A DNA stretch of 64,000 nucleotides from Actinomadura oligospora ATCC 43269 (GCF_000518265.1 NZ_KI912410.1:164429-228428); one strand, 5' to 3'; positions 49,657 to 58,093 are shown, counted from the stretch's first letter. Numbers and translations are program-made. Notes: a model not told the origin generated them from the letters alone.

Positions 49657-49826
49657 CCGTCCATCGCGCCGGACAGCGAGTGCAGCGGGCCCAGCAGCGC
49701 GCGGCCGATGGGGGTGCTGGCGGCCAGCAGGCCCCAGGCGGCGAGCATGAGCATGACGATGCGTGAGGTGGCCTGGAACCAGAACAGCACGCCCATCACG
49801 CCACACAGGACGAGGAACAGCGTCAT
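49644..49826 (-). CDS. 60-residue membrane protein (Spd-like candidate)
   Basis: A 60-residue protein with one or two membrane segments (LFLVLCGVMGVLFWFQ and MLMLAAWGLLAA). AAGGAG lies 7 nt before the ATG. It heads a block of four tightly packed genes running to 48260-47861. Function unknown. Confidence 0.72.
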   Translation of the reverse strand: MTLFLVLCGVMGVLFWFQATSRIVMLMLAAWGLLAASTPIGRALLGPLHSLSGAMDGWLK

Positions 49827-49850
49827 CGGAGAACTCCTTGGGAAGGCGAG

Positions 49851-49879
49851 CGGCCCGGCCGCGCGGGGCGGCCGGGCCG
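49851..49879 (-). terminator. GC hairpin between two gene blocks of the element
   Basis: CGGCCCGGCCGC / GCGGCCGGGCCG (49851-49862 with 49868-49879), a perfect 12-bp stem and 5-nt loop, 25 bases before the next start. Confidence 0.65.
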
Positions 49880-49915
49880 GAATGAATGAGGACGGGGTGG
49901 AGGAGCTGGCGTGGA

Positions 49916-50485
49916 TCAGGCCGTGCGCTCCTGGGCGGTGGTGAGGGCGTAGCGGTCGCCGAGTTCGCAGATCTGGCGGGCGGTCTGGTCGCCGATCAGC
50001 GGCTCCAGCGGCTCGTACAGCTCGGCGATCAGGTCGAAGCGGTCCGCGGGGGCGCTGGCGGTCGCGAGCTCGTCCAGCACGGCGGCGATCGGCGCGTCCA
50101 GCGCCGGGACGGCGGCCAGAACCCGGGGCTGGCCGGTCGCGAGCGCGTGCTCGGTGGCGGCCAGCGCCGAGATCAGCACCGCCTCGTCGCGCAGCGCGGA
50201 CGACAGCGGACGAGGGTCGGGGTCGGTGGTGCGTTCGTAGCCATAGGCGATGGTGGTGGTCTCGGCCTGGACGGCGCGCTGCACGGCCAAGTCGAACAGG
50301 ATCTGGGCGCGGCGGGTGGCGGGGAGTCCTCCGTGGAACTGCCCGATCAGGGACTCGGCGATCAGACCAGCCTCGACGTACCGGTCGGCGGCGTCCTGGG
50401 CTCGCGGGCTCTTCAGGGCCCGGCCGTAGATCTCGGTCTCGGCGGTCGCTTCCGGGCGGGAGGCGGTCGTGGTGATGGAGGGCAT
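49916..50485 (-). CDS. Hypothetical helical protein of the element
   Basis: A 189-residue soluble protein, Ala-rich and mostly helical (for example ALRDEAVLISALAATEHALA), with no membrane segment or known motif. ATG 50485 follows GAGAGGTAG at a good distance. It lies in the transfer/spread half of the element. Not recognised. Confidence 0.75.
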   Translation of the reverse strand: MPSITTTASRPEATAETEIYGRALKSPRAQDAADRYVEAGLIAESLIGQFHGGLPATRRAQILFDLAVQRAVQAETTTIAYGYERTTDPDPRPLSSALRDEAVLISALAATEHALATGQPRVLAAVPALDAPIAAVLDELATASAPADRFDLIAELYEPLEPLIGDQTARQICELGDRYALTTAQERTA

Positions 50486-50489
50486 GCGG

Positions 50490-50810
50490 CTACCTCTCGG
50501 TTGCGGGCGCGCGGTGGGCGCACGCCGGATAGGGCTCGTGCAGCGGGCACCGGGTGAATGCGGTCCGGGAGACCTGGACTGTGGACCCGCTTGAGTCGGG
50601 TCGGGTGATCTCCAGCCGGAACCAGGAAGGTCCCGCGCAGCGGGCGGGTGGCAGTCGGGGAGGACTGCCCGGGTCGTCGACACCACCCCGGCCACGCTCG
50701 GCGGCCTGGGGAGGCGGAGCGCCAGGAGCGCCGGACCGCTCATCGCGACGGCGGAACATGCCGCCAGTTCGACAGCGGTCCGGCGCACCAGCCGGACCCG
50801 CCAGGGGCAC
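50490..50810 (-). CDS. Small hypothetical protein
   Basis: A 106-residue frame starting with GTG 50810, nine bases after the stop of the upstream membrane-protein gene and ending four bases before the next start, so it fits the operon. The C-terminal part (FRLEITRPDSSGSTVQVSRT and then CPLHEPYPACAH) looks protein-like and has a possible Cys/His metal motif; the N-terminal part is low-complexity. ATG 50759 is an alternative start. Moderate confidence that it is real. Confidence 0.5.
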   Translation of the reverse strand: MPLAGPAGAPDRCRTGGMFRRRDERSGAPGAPPPQAAERGRGGVDDPGSPPRLPPARCAGPSWFRLEITRPDSSGSTVQVSRTAFTRCPLHEPYPACAHRAPATER

Positions 50811-50819
50811 CAGGTCCGG

Positions 50820-51173
50820 TCAGGCATCCCCGGCCTGCTGCACCGGGCCGCCCGGAGCCTGCGGCGCGGAGTCCTCGGACCCGTTCTGTTGGGGCGGGGC
50901 CGCGTGCGGGCGGCTCCGGTGGCGGTCGATCTGTGCGAGCGCCCAGCTGAACACGCCGACTCCGACGGCGAGCGACAGCACGATCGCCGGTCCGGCGCTC
51001 ATCTTCAGCAGGTTGGAGGCGGCCAGCCACAGGCCGCCCCCGGCGGCACCGGCCAGCATCAGCGCGTCGGGCAGGCCGAGGTGGCCCATGGCGCGGCCCA
51101 GTCGGCCCGCAGGGCGGGGCGGGTTGTCGGAGGTGGTGGACTTGGAGGAGGTGGAGAGGGAATTGCGCGACAT
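50820..51173 (-). CDS. Small membrane protein
   Basis: A 117-residue protein with two membrane helices (residues about 34-54, DALMLAGAAGGGLWLAASN, and 60-80, AIVLSLAVGVGVFSWALAQ) between hydrophilic Ser/Thr-rich and Gln/Pro-rich ends. AAAGGAG lies 8 nt before the ATG. It follows the larger DUF2637-like membrane protein gene by 33 bases. Probably a spread/transfer accessory by position. Confidence 0.75.
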   Translation of the reverse strand: MSRNSLSTSSKSTTSDNPPRPAGRLGRAMGHLGLPDALMLAGAAGGGLWLAASNLLKMSAGPAIVLSLAVGVGVFSWALAQIDRHRSRPHAAPPQQNGSEDSAPQAPGGPVQQAGDA

Positions 51174-51206
51174 CTGAGCGCTCCTTTGGCTGGGCGGGTC
51201 GGCAGG

Positions 51207-52811
51207 TCATCCGGCGGGTGGCTCGGCGACCGAGTGCAGCGCGGGACGGCGGATCTGCTTGGTCAGGAGGGTCGCGCGGGCCTTGCGGATCTGCAGGACG
51301 CGGGCGAGTTTCTCGGCGGGGATGTGTCGACCGTGCTCGTCCAGATACGCCTGATCCGCAGCGCGCGCCTGCACCAGCAGCTCCTGGTCGCTCGGTTCGG
51401 CCTTCTGCCGCGCCTTGGGCCGAGAAGGGGACGTCCGGCGCCGCCCGCCTGGGCGAGGCCGCATTCCGGCCGGGCCCTCCACCGGCTCCACGGGGTTGAT
51501 GGGCGGAGTCGGTGAAGGGCGGTCACCGGCGGCGGCTTCGACGGGGCCGGATCGGTCCGCGTCGACCTCACCGGTCGACGAGGCATTGGTGAGCGTGGCG
51601 GGTCCGGGAATCGGGTCCGGCTCCGCAGGAGCCGCTTTCGGCGCGGCGGACGCGGGACCTGATTCGGTGTCGGGGCGGGACCCGGTCCCGGCTGGAGCCG
51701 CCAGCGGCTCCGGGACCTGATGAACGGTCTCGCCTTGGGGGAGGTCCGGGACCTGTGCCGGTGTGGCCGTGAACGCCTCGGCGGTCTCCAGGCGGGGCGC
51801 GGCGGGGAGGCGGCGGGTGATGTCGGTGGGGTCAAGCTGGACGCCGCGCTCGGCGAGGAACGCCTCCACACGGGCCGCGTCGTAGCCCAGCGCCACCAGC
51901 TCGCCGTCAGTGCGCGGCGGCGTCGGAGGGCCGGGCAGCGCGCGCGGCTCCCGTGCCGGTTCCTGGGAGAGTTCCCAGGGCGCGGCCGGGGCGAGGTCGG
52001 CGAGCGAGGCCGAGTGGTACAGGGCGGCCAGGTGCGCCAGCAGCGCGTTCTGCCGGTCGGGGTCGGTGGACAGGCGGGCGTGCTCGACCGCGCCCTCCAT
52101 CGCCCGGTCCAGCCGCTTCTGGGCTCGGATCAGGTGCCGGGGCTTGGCCTTGTCGCCTGCCGCGCGCAGCGCGCGCAGGTGCTTGGCGGCCCGCGCGACG
52201 CGGGTGAGGCGGCGGTGCGCGTCGACGTCGGCGGCCGTGCGGTCCACCGGCTCGGCCAGGCCGAGCCGGATCAGGATCCGGTCCAGGTGGAACTTGGAGT
52301 GGACCTTGCGGGACTTGCCGGTCGCGCGGTGGCGCTCGGCGGCCAGGCCCCGTTCCCACAGCCATGCGGCGCCCAGTGGCACCAGCAGACGGAAGATCGC
52401 GGCCTTGAAGGAGTCGGCGTCCAGGGTGGACAGCAGCGCCGACAGGGCAGTGAACCCCCACATCGCCGCGCCGTCGAGGCCGGCCGAGTGGTCCTTGTTC
52501 TCGCGGACCGCGCGGCGGGCGCGCAGTGCGGAGGCGATGGTGGCGACCTCGGCGAAGGAGAACAGCAGGACGCGCGCCCAGGCGGGCAGGTGCAGGACGT
52601 CGCGGAAGAACGCCCACATGCCGGAGGCCGCCAGGCTGGTGGCCAGCGTCGCGGCGACCATCGTCAGGACGTCCTCGGGCCGCTGCCCCTTCAGCGCCTT
52701 GCGGGCGAGCCGGGTCAGGTACCAGAGGGCGAGGACTGCGCAGATCGCGCTGACCAGGACGCCCACGGCGGCTGTTTCAGGGTTCTGGGAGATGTACGTA
52801 GGAAGATTCAT
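51207..52811 (-). CDS. DUF2637-like membrane protein with cytoplasmic DNA-binding-like tail
   Basis: A 534-residue protein. About five membrane helices lie in residues 15-180 (AAVGVLVSAICAVLALWYL, LTMVAATLATSLAASGMWAF, VLLFSFAEVATIASAL, AAIFRLLVPLGAAWLW). A charged helical region follows (195-290), then a Pro/Ala-rich linker, and near the C-terminus a helix-turn-helix-like piece (IPAEKLARVLQIRKARATLL). This layout recalls DUF2637/SpdA-type proteins of actinomycete elements. GAGGAAG lies before the ATG. Role in transfer or DNA anchoring is inferred. Confidence 0.75.
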   Translation of the reverse strand: MNLPTYISQNPETAAVGVLVSAICAVLALWYLTRLARKALKGQRPEDVLTMVAATLATSLAASGMWAFFRDVLHLPAWARVLLFSFAEVATIASALRARRAVRENKDHSAGLDGAAMWGFTALSALLSTLDADSFKAAIFRLLVPLGAAWLWERGLAAERHRATGKSRKVHSKFHLDRILIRLGLAEPVDRTAADVDAHRRLTRVARAAKHLRALRAAGDKAKPRHLIRAQKRLDRAMEGAVEHARLSTDPDRQNALLAHLAALYHSASLADLAPAAPWELSQEPAREPRALPGPPTPPRTDGELVALGYDAARVEAFLAERGVQLDPTDITRRLPAAPRLETAEAFTATPAQVPDLPQGETVHQVPEPLAAPAGTGSRPDTESGPASAAPKAAPAEPDPIPGPATLTNASSTGEVDADRSGPVEAAAGDRPSPTPPINPVEPVEGPAGMRPRPGGRRRTSPSRPKARQKAEPSDQELLVQARAADQAYLDEHGRHIPAEKLARVLQIRKARATLLTKQIRRPALHSVAEPPAG

Positions 52812-53021
52812 GGCGGCTTCCTCGGTGGATGGACGAGGACGTCCATGCAGTCGCGGGGGTGAGCGAAGGAGAGCTGGTCAGCGGCTGTGGCCGGACGTGG
52901 CCGTGCGGACTTGACTGAACACGCTGGGTGGTATGTCGGGATAGATGGAGATCGCAGCCCCGGCCCGATCCACGAGGCGTGCAGATGGGCAGGCGCGATC
53001 CGGGGACCCGGTAGGAGCGCG

Positions 53022-53882
53022 ATGACAGGCTCTGGTGATCAGCAGTCGCTGTTCTTCGACCCGGAGGCGGTCCCTAGCAAGCCGCCTGGCCAGCTGCCGG
53101 TCGACATGCGGGTGCTGATCACCGTTAAGGCGGCGCCGAACCCGTCGCAGTCCTATGGGGAGACGGTGTGTGTGGCCGGAATCCGCATCGACGAGCCGCA
53201 GGTGAGCTGGGTGCGGCTATACCCGATCAACTTCCGGGCTCTGGCCGATGACAAGCAGTTCCGCAAGTACGACGTCGTGCGGCTGAGAGCACGCCCGAGT
53301 AGCAAGGATCCTCGGCCAGAGAGCTTCCGCCCGGACCTGGGCACGGTGCGTACCGAGGAGCGGCTGAAGGCGTGGCCTGCGCGGCGAAGATTCGTTGTGG
53401 ATCTGGTGAACAAGTCGATGTGCCAGGTGCTCCAGGACGTCCGCGACGGCAGGCAGGACGCCGTCGCGTCACTGGCAGCGATCCGCCCCCGGCAAGTTGA
53501 CAAGGTCGTCATCAAGCCGCATCTGGGCTGGAACCGCGACGAGCAAGCCAAGATCGACGCCTACATGCAGCAGCAGACCTTGGATGAAACTGGTCCGCGT
53601 ACCGCCCTGAAGGCGCCTGCGTTCAGAGGCTGGTACCGCTACAGATGCCAAGCACCCGATTGCCGCGGGCACGAGCAAGGGATCTACGACTGGGAGTTCG
53701 TCGCACTTCAGTGGCGGCTACGTCGCGACGGCCACAGCGACGCGGAAATCGAGGCCGAGCTGCGCACCAAGTTCGAGAAGATGATGTGCGGAACCGACCG
53801 CGACACCATCTTCTATGTCGGCAACCAGCAGAAACACAGGCAGACCTTCATGGTTCTGGGGGTCTTCTATCCTCCGTGCTGA
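53022..53882 (+). CDS. Unknown protein with Cys/His motif, part of a convergent cargo pair
   Basis: A 286-residue protein on the strand opposite to the element backbone. After 25 disordered residues comes a beta-rich domain (MRVLITVKAAPNPSQSYGET, SWVRLYPINFRAL, YDVVRLRAR). A C-terminal part follows with a Cys/His cluster (CQAPDCRGHEQ), the acidic-aromatic IYDWEF, and a final GNQQKHRQTFMVLGVFYP. TAGGAG precedes ATG 53022. Codon use is slightly less GC-biased than that of its neighbours. It converges on a DUF488 gene. I do not recognise the family; a nucleic-acid or nucleotide-directed function is only a guess. Confidence 0.8.
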   Translation: MTGSGDQQSLFFDPEAVPSKPPGQLPVDMRVLITVKAAPNPSQSYGETVCVAGIRIDEPQVSWVRLYPINFRALADDKQFRKYDVVRLRARPSSKDPRPESFRPDLGTVRTEERLKAWPARRRFVVDLVNKSMCQVLQDVRDGRQDAVASLAAIRPRQVDKVVIKPHLGWNRDEQAKIDAYMQQQTLDETGPRTALKAPAFRGWYRYRCQAPDCRGHEQGIYDWEFVALQWRLRRDGHSDAEIEAELRTKFEKMMCGTDRDTIFYVGNQQKHRQTFMVLGVFYPPC

Positions 53883-53921
53883 CCAGCCTGCGCTGCCATC
53901 ACCCAGGGGTGGCAGCCGCTA

Positions 53922-54365
53922 TCAGCGGACCATCCTGGACTGCACCGCGTCCGCGACCACATCCCGGTGACAGCGTTGCTGGTCGGCCTCGAAGCACACC
54001 AGCGCCACCTTGTGCTCGGCGGCCAAGACGGCGATCTGATTCAGCCAGTCCTGGGCTGTCGGGTCCTCCAACAGCGCTGCAAACCGGTCACGCCCGGCGG
54101 CCAGCTCCTCGGGGCCGCCAGCGAAAGCGGCTCGGTTGGTTTTGGGGTTCCCCAGCGCTGGGGCGTGTAGGTACTCGATTCCGGAGCTGGTCAGCGCTTC
54201 TGCAAAGGCCCGCTTGGAGAAGCCGCGCTTGCGGGATATCGGTGTCAGGCGCACGTCCACGACCGTGGTCACGTGCTCGGCGGCCAGGCGGTCGAGGAAG
54301 CTGTCCAGGACGTGGCCTTGATAGCCCAGCCCGGTCAGTCCGGTGCACTGATCGATTCCAAGCAT
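53922..54365 (-). CDS. DUF488 family protein
   Basis: A 147-residue DUF488 protein. The family marks are GHVLDSFLDRLAAEHVTTVVDVR near the N-terminus, then SRKRGFSKRAFAEAL, YLHAPALGNP, and the C-terminal Cys-containing LVCFEADQQRCHRDVVAD (C-x-E and C-H-R). DUF488 proteins are small, probably enzymatic or nucleotide-binding, and of unknown activity; they are often found in mobile or defence-rich DNA. Start ATG 54365 has GGTGGAAAGG upstream. It is convergent with the unknown gene at 53022; the two stops are 40 bases apart. Confidence 0.88.
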   Translation of the reverse strand: MLGIDQCTGLTGLGYQGHVLDSFLDRLAAEHVTTVVDVRLTPISRKRGFSKRAFAEALTSSGIEYLHAPALGNPKTNRAAFAGGPEELAAGRDRFAALLEDPTAQDWLNQIAVLAAEHKVALVCFEADQQRCHRDVVADAVQSRMVR

Positions 54366-54627
54366 GCCCGCTACCTTTCCACCACCAGGCCCCGCAGCCA
54401 ACGGCGCCCCGCTGGTTGCGTCGTAACCGCCATCGGTCGGCGTTGTGTTTGTGACCTACCCAACTGGCGGCAGTGAAGCCGCAGCGAGATCAGCAGTCCA
54501 TCTGCATCCCACAGCCCCTCGTGAAGTGGGCTGGCGTTGCCAACAATGTGCGGGATGACCTGCCGAGTAGCGGAGGTTGGTGACGTGCTCGTCGGACAAC
54601 GACCACGTCACCAACCGATGAGCAGAG

Positions 54628-55227
54628 TCAACAGCCCGAGACGGACCGGATGTAGGACAGGGGCGCCCAGCGAGCGCTCTCGCCGTCCTGCTGGATCAGC
54701 ACCCACGGCTGTGCGCACGCGGGATCGTGGGCCCAGCCCAGAACGACCACGAACTCCTGTGGTGCCTGACGCAGGCGGGCGTAGGACCCCGGCGCGTACC
54801 AGCGCCGCGACACCTGCCACCGCCACCCGCTCTGAGTTACCTGGTAGGAGGCGGTGAAGCGGATTGCGAGGTCCTGGAACAGGCGGGTCAAGCCCGCGAG
54901 CGCGGCGACGGCGACGATCGCGGCCGGGACGGCGGAGATGGTGACGGTCGGAAGGTGCGGGACCGGGTGCAGGGTGGCCAGGGCGGTGACCGTGATCGCT
55001 GCGCCGGAGGTGAAGAACACCGAGGCGATGCCGAGGCGGGCGCGGCGCATCCGGAGCTCGTTCTCCTGCAGCTCGGCGACGTCCAGGGCCTCGCGCCAGG
55101 CGGTCGCCAGCGGCCCGAGGTCGTGGGATGTCTGAGCTGGCGGCGAGGAGATGGCGGCCCGGCCGGGCGCGGCGGCGGGTGGGGCCTGGTCGGTGATGGA
55201 CGTGGGGTGGCGGTCGGAGCGAGTCAT
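54628..55227 (-). CDS. Hypothetical membrane protein
   Basis: A 199-residue protein. Residues 1-65 are soluble (a helix DVAELQENELRMRRARLGI at the end), followed by two membrane helices (about 68-88, ASVFFTSGAAITVTALATL, and 95-117). A C-terminal cytoplasmic beta-rich domain follows, with several Trp residues (SGWRWQVSRRW). AGGAGG lies 3 nt before the ATG. It resumes the minus-strand gene run after the cargo pair. Not recognised. Confidence 0.75.
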   Translation of the reverse strand: MTRSDRHPTSITDQAPPAAAPGRAAISSPPAQTSHDLGPLATAWREALDVAELQENELRMRRARLGIASVFFTSGAAITVTALATLHPVPHLPTVTISAVPAAIVAVAALAGLTRLFQDLAIRFTASYQVTQSGWRWQVSRRWYAPGSYARLRQAPQEFVVVLGWAHDPACAQPWVLIQQDGESARWAPLSYIRSVSGC

Positions 55228-55297
55228 CGAACCTCCTGAAGATGGGCAGAACTGGTGCTACCGGCCCGGATTGGGGCCGGAGCGAAACCGGGGATGG

Positions 55298-55375
55298 TCA
55301 GGGCCGGACGGCGGCCAGCTGCAGGGTGCGGACGGCCAGCTGCGCGATCTGCTGTTCGGGGGACGGGCTGGTCAC
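55298..55375 (-). CDS. 25-residue peptide coupled to the upstream membrane protein
   Basis: GTG 55375 shares its last bases with the TGA of the upstream gene (GTGA overlap at 55375-55372), and the frame ends at 55298. The peptide is a single amphipathic helix (TSPSPEQQIAQLAVRTLQLA). Coupling and composition support translation, but the size makes this uncertain. Confidence 0.35.
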   Translation of the reverse strand: MTSPSPEQQIAQLAVRTLQLAAVRP

Positions 55376-55602
55376 CACAGCCCCCCGTTGTGCATGCCGT
55401 TCAGCAGGTACCGGGTGAAGGCGACTCCGGCGCATGCCAGAGCGGCGAAGGGAAGGGCCGTCAGGCCGTCGCTGACCAGCGCGGATACGGCGAGCATGAT
55501 CCAGCCGATCAGGCCGAGGCGCACGAGCAATTCCGGCTCCTTGTTTCGCAGCTGGTCTTCCAGGAAGGCCATCGCGATCAGGGGCAGCGTGACGGTCTTC
55601 AT
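55372..55602 (-). CDS. 76-residue membrane protein
   Basis: A 76-residue protein with two membrane helices (residues about 28-44, LIGWIMLAVSALVSDGL, and 49-66, ALPFAALACAGVAFTRYLL). The ATG overlaps the stop of the DUF4097 gene (TAATG), and GGAG lies 8 nt upstream within that gene. Translationally coupled on both sides. A spread-protein role is possible by position. Confidence 0.7.
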   Translation of the reverse strand: MKTVTLPLIAMAFLEDQLRNKEPELLVRLGLIGWIMLAVSALVSDGLTALPFAALACAGVAFTRYLLNGMHNGGLW

Positions 55603-56447
55603 TAGTGGGCTCCGGGGGTGCGGACACGGCCCCGGTCGCTGGTCGCGTCGACGGTGAGGGTGCCGGGGGCCAGGCGGGGCCCGGCGGAGATGTCGATCGA
55701 CCCGGTGGCCGAGCGGGCGGTGACCGTGCCCGGCCCGGTCGCGGTCAGCGCGATGTCGCCGGAGGTGGTGCTCAGACCAGCGGGGGCGCCGGTCGGCCCG
55801 GCGTAGTCGCCGATGCTGAGGTCGCCGGAGACGCTGCGGGCGACGATGTCGAGGGTCCGGCCGATGCGGACGTCGCCGGAGGTGCTCCGGGCCTGGACGC
55901 GTTCGGTGATGTCGGCGCTGATGTCGCCGGACATGGTCTCGGCGAGCAGCCATTGGACGTTGCCCGCGGTGAGCGCTCCCGAGAGGGAGTCGTATTTGAT
56001 GCCTTTGTAGGTGCCGTGGGCGTCAAGGTCGGCCGAGCGGGTGCGGGCCACGATGCCCGATCGCTCGGGCAGGCGGGCGGTGAGCTGCAGGGTGCTCGTG
56101 ACCTCGCTGATGCTGTCACCGTCGATGGTGATGCCGTTGGTCGTTCCGGTGTTGACGGCGGCGAACATCGAGGTGCCTTCGACGTGGACGTGGGATGCGA
56201 CGCCGGTGGAGACGATGGGGACAACCACGGTCAGTTCGTGGCGATTGGCGTTCCAGGTCAGCTTGGCGGCCTCCAGCGCGTCGGCCAGGGCCGGGTCGGC
56301 GCTGGTGGCGGTGAGGGTCACCTCGGCGACTTCGCGGCCGGGCTCGGTGCGGGTCTCGATGACGCCGTCGGGCAGGAAGATCCCCAGCAGCACTGGGCCG
56401 TCGCCCGGTGCGGTCAGTGTGCGGACGGGAAGGGTTCGGGTGGCCAT
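55602..56447 (-). CDS. DUF4097-family beta-solenoid protein
   Basis: A 281-residue protein whose second half is built from repeating turns with the S-G-D-(I/V/L) pattern (TMSGDISADI, STSGDVRIGR, SVSGDLSIGD, TTSGDIALTA), as in DUF4097 putative adhesin-like proteins. There is no signal peptide or membrane helix, so it should be cytoplasmic, unlike many relatives. The ATG lies after a weak ribosome site (GAGAGG). It is the first of three coupled genes running to 55298. Function unknown. Confidence 0.82.
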   Translation of the reverse strand: MATRTLPVRTLTAPGDGPVLLGIFLPDGVIETRTEPGREVAEVTLTATSADPALADALEAAKLTWNANRHELTVVVPIVSTGVASHVHVEGTSMFAAVNTGTTNGITIDGDSISEVTSTLQLTARLPERSGIVARTRSADLDAHGTYKGIKYDSLSGALTAGNVQWLLAETMSGDISADITERVQARSTSGDVRIGRTLDIVARSVSGDLSIGDYAGPTGAPAGLSTTSGDIALTATGPGTVTARSATGSIDISAGPRLAPGTLTVDATSDRGRVRTPGAH

Positions 56448-56517
56448 GGACGTCCTCTCGGAGCATGCGAGCTGTCAGGGCGCGCAAAGGCCCTGTGTCT
56501 GGCATGAGTGGTGTGGT

Positions 56518-56539
56518 GGCCCGGCCTGATGGCCGGGCC
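56518..56539 (-). terminator. GC hairpin in the gap before the DUF4097 gene
   Basis: GGCCCGGCC-TGAT-GGCCGGGCC (56518-56526 with 56531-56539), a perfect 9-bp stem. Confidence 0.6.
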
Positions 56540-56552
56540 GGAAAGTGCGGTG

Positions 56553-56900
56553 TCAGGCGGCGGGCCGCAGGCGGCGTGGGTGTTTGCCGGGGAGACGGTC
56601 GGCCAGGTGGTGCCGGAAGCGGGTCAGTAGGCGGCGGGCGAGGCGCTTGGCGCGGGCCGACAGGTAGTGCAGGTCGGCAAGGGCACCCTGCGGGCCGCCA
56701 GGGCGCAGCGCCAGATGGATGAGCCGGTCGGACTCGGCGTGCCAGCAGGACGGGCAGAGCGTCGCGTCATCGCGGCTGACGAACCAGGGGCCGATGTGGG
56801 CCAGCGTGATGGTGACCGGGCAGGCGTCGCAGCTGGCGGTCCAGTCGGCCAGCCGGGACACGTCGGGGATGCCGTGGGCGTCACGTAGCGGGATGATCAC
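56553..56900 (-). CDS. Small zinc-finger protein
   Basis: A 115-residue protein with two CxxC pairs (SCDACPVTI, and then LCPSCWHAES), so probably a zinc ribbon, followed by a basic helical tail (ARRLLTRFRHHLADRL). Start GTG 56900 has GGGGAGGAG upstream and overlaps the stop of the preceding small gene by 4 bases. Typical AICE accessory; function unknown. Confidence 0.72.
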   Translation of the reverse strand: MIIPLRDAHGIPDVSRLADWTASCDACPVTITLAHIGPWFVSRDDATLCPSCWHAESDRLIHLALRPGGPQGALADLHYLSARAKRLARRLLTRFRHHLADRLPGKHPRRLRPAA

Positions 56901-57058
56901 GGTCGCTCCTCCCCGTTCGCCCAGGCCGGGAGCGCGACACCGGGGTGGCATACCGGGCAGGAGATCGCGCCGACCGGCGGGTTCCACACCCGGGTCCGGC
57001 CAGCGCATGCGGAGCAGGACCGCCTGCGGATGCGGCGCAGGCGGGCGATGATGGACAT
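56897..57058 (-). CDS. 53-residue zinc-ribbon protein
   Basis: A 53-residue basic protein with CSAC and CPVC pairs 17 residues apart, a likely zinc ribbon. GGAGGACC lies 4 nt before the ATG, a strong ribosome site that supports the gene in spite of its size. It overlaps the next gene by 4 bases. Confidence 0.7.
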   Translation of the reverse strand: MSIIARLRRIRRRSCSACAGRTRVWNPPVGAISCPVCHPGVALPAWANGEERP

Positions 57059-57096
57059 GTTGGTCCTCCAGGTTGGTTCTGGAAGAGATCGACAGG

Positions 57097-57128
57097 GCCT
57101 GGCCGGTGGTGATGGACCGGCCAGGCCT
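57097..57128 (-). terminator. GC hairpin between small genes of the element
   Basis: GGCCTGGCCGGT / ACCGGCCAGGCC (57097-57108 with 57117-57128), a perfect 12-bp stem and 8-nt loop. Confidence 0.65.
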
Positions 57129-57161
57129 GCGGTCATCTGGGCAATCGGGCAGCGGCGACGC

Positions 57162-57344
57162 TCACGTGCCCGCCTGAGCAGGCGGGACCTCCACCAGCAG
57201 GTAGCGGCGGACACCGGGGTCGCGGCGGTTGGGATACGGCGCGGACGCCTCGTGGACGTCCACGTGCTCGGCGAGGGTGTCGATGACCTGCTGCAGGTCG
57301 GCAGGTTCGCCGGACAGGCGGATTCTTACGAGCCGGGCGCTCAT
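57162..57344 (-). CDS. 60-residue hypothetical protein
   Basis: A small alpha/beta protein (VRIRLSGEPADLQQVIDTL then RRYLLVEVPP), ferredoxin-like in pattern, with Arg-rich strands. The ATG overlaps the stop of the upstream small gene (ATGA). No known family. Confidence 0.65.
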   Translation of the reverse strand: MSARLVRIRLSGEPADLQQVIDTLAEHVDVHEASAPYPNRRDPGVRRYLLVEVPPAQAGT

Positions 57345-57523
57345 CGCGCCTCCCGGCCCTCGAAGGCATCCACCACGTCCGCCAGGAAGCCGTTCAGGGC
57401 GGACGCCAGCGTCGCGACTGCGCGCTTGGCCTCGCGGGTCAGCAGTCCCTCGTCCAGCTGCCCGGCAGGCACCCCGGCCAGGCCGGAGAGGGCCGGTGCA
57501 GCTGGTCGGCGAGCACCGGACAC
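57341..57523 (-). CDS. Small hypothetical protein, start uncertain
   Basis: The frame opens at GTG 57523, which would overlap the upstream gene by 85 bases; GTG 57472 (overlap 34) is more plausible and would give 43 residues. The C-terminal part (TREAKRAVATLASALNGFLADVVDAFEG) is a clean amphipathic helix. Coupled to the next gene by ATGA. Uncertain. Confidence 0.45.
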   Translation of the reverse strand: MSGARRPAAPALSGLAGVPAGQLDEGLLTREAKRAVATLASALNGFLADVVDAFEGREAR

Positions 57524-57990
57524 AGCAGGTTCACGCGCGGCAGCAGCGTCGGCCGCTGGGCCATCACCTGCTCCGAAGGCTCCAGGTAGGCGCCCAAACT
57601 CCGGCTATGGCTCCAGGAGTTCCAGCTCCGCGCCAGTCCCGAACGCTCCAGCTCCGACGGCGCGGAGCTGACCAGCTCCAGGTTCGCCACGGCGGCACCG
57701 GTGTCGGCCCGCCAGATCTTGGCCGACAGGAGCCGGTCCCAACGGCAGTGCAGGTAGGGCGGCGCCATGACCGGGCTCGTGGCGACCTGCCATGCCACGG
57801 TGACGAACTCCACCGGGTCACTGCCGACACTCTTTTCGTCCCAGGGATCGAACAGGTGCAGGTTTTGCCGCAGGTAGGCGCCGTACCGAGACTTGCCGTC
57901 GCTGGCACGTTCGCGGTCGTCGACCTCGCTGACCCAGAACACCCCGGAGTCGTCCGGGGCCAGGTCACGCAGGTAGGTGGGGGACGTCAT
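57439..57990 (-). CDS. Hypothetical protein of the element
   Basis: A 183-residue soluble protein rich in aromatic residues (SGVFWVSEVDDRERA, LHLFDPWDEKS, APPYLHCRWDRLL), with no membrane segment or known motif. GCAAGGAG lies 7 nt before the ATG. The last 20 residues overlap the next frame and may be degenerate. Not recognised. Confidence 0.7.
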   Translation of the reverse strand: MTSPTYLRDLAPDDSGVFWVSEVDDRERASDGKSRYGAYLRQNLHLFDPWDEKSVGSDPVEFVTVAWQVATSPVMAPPYLHCRWDRLLSAKIWRADTGAAVANLELVSSAPSELERSGLARSWNSWSHSRSLGAYLEPSEQVMAQRPTLLPRVNLLCPVLADQLHRPSPAWPGCLPGSWTRDC

Positions 57991-58093
57991 GGGCACTCCT
58001 TGCTCCCGCACTGGCGGGGGTAGGGGGATGGCATTCGGGGCTCGAGGTGGTCCGCGATGCGGTCTTCGGCAGCGACGGCGGTGCACGTGGGGA

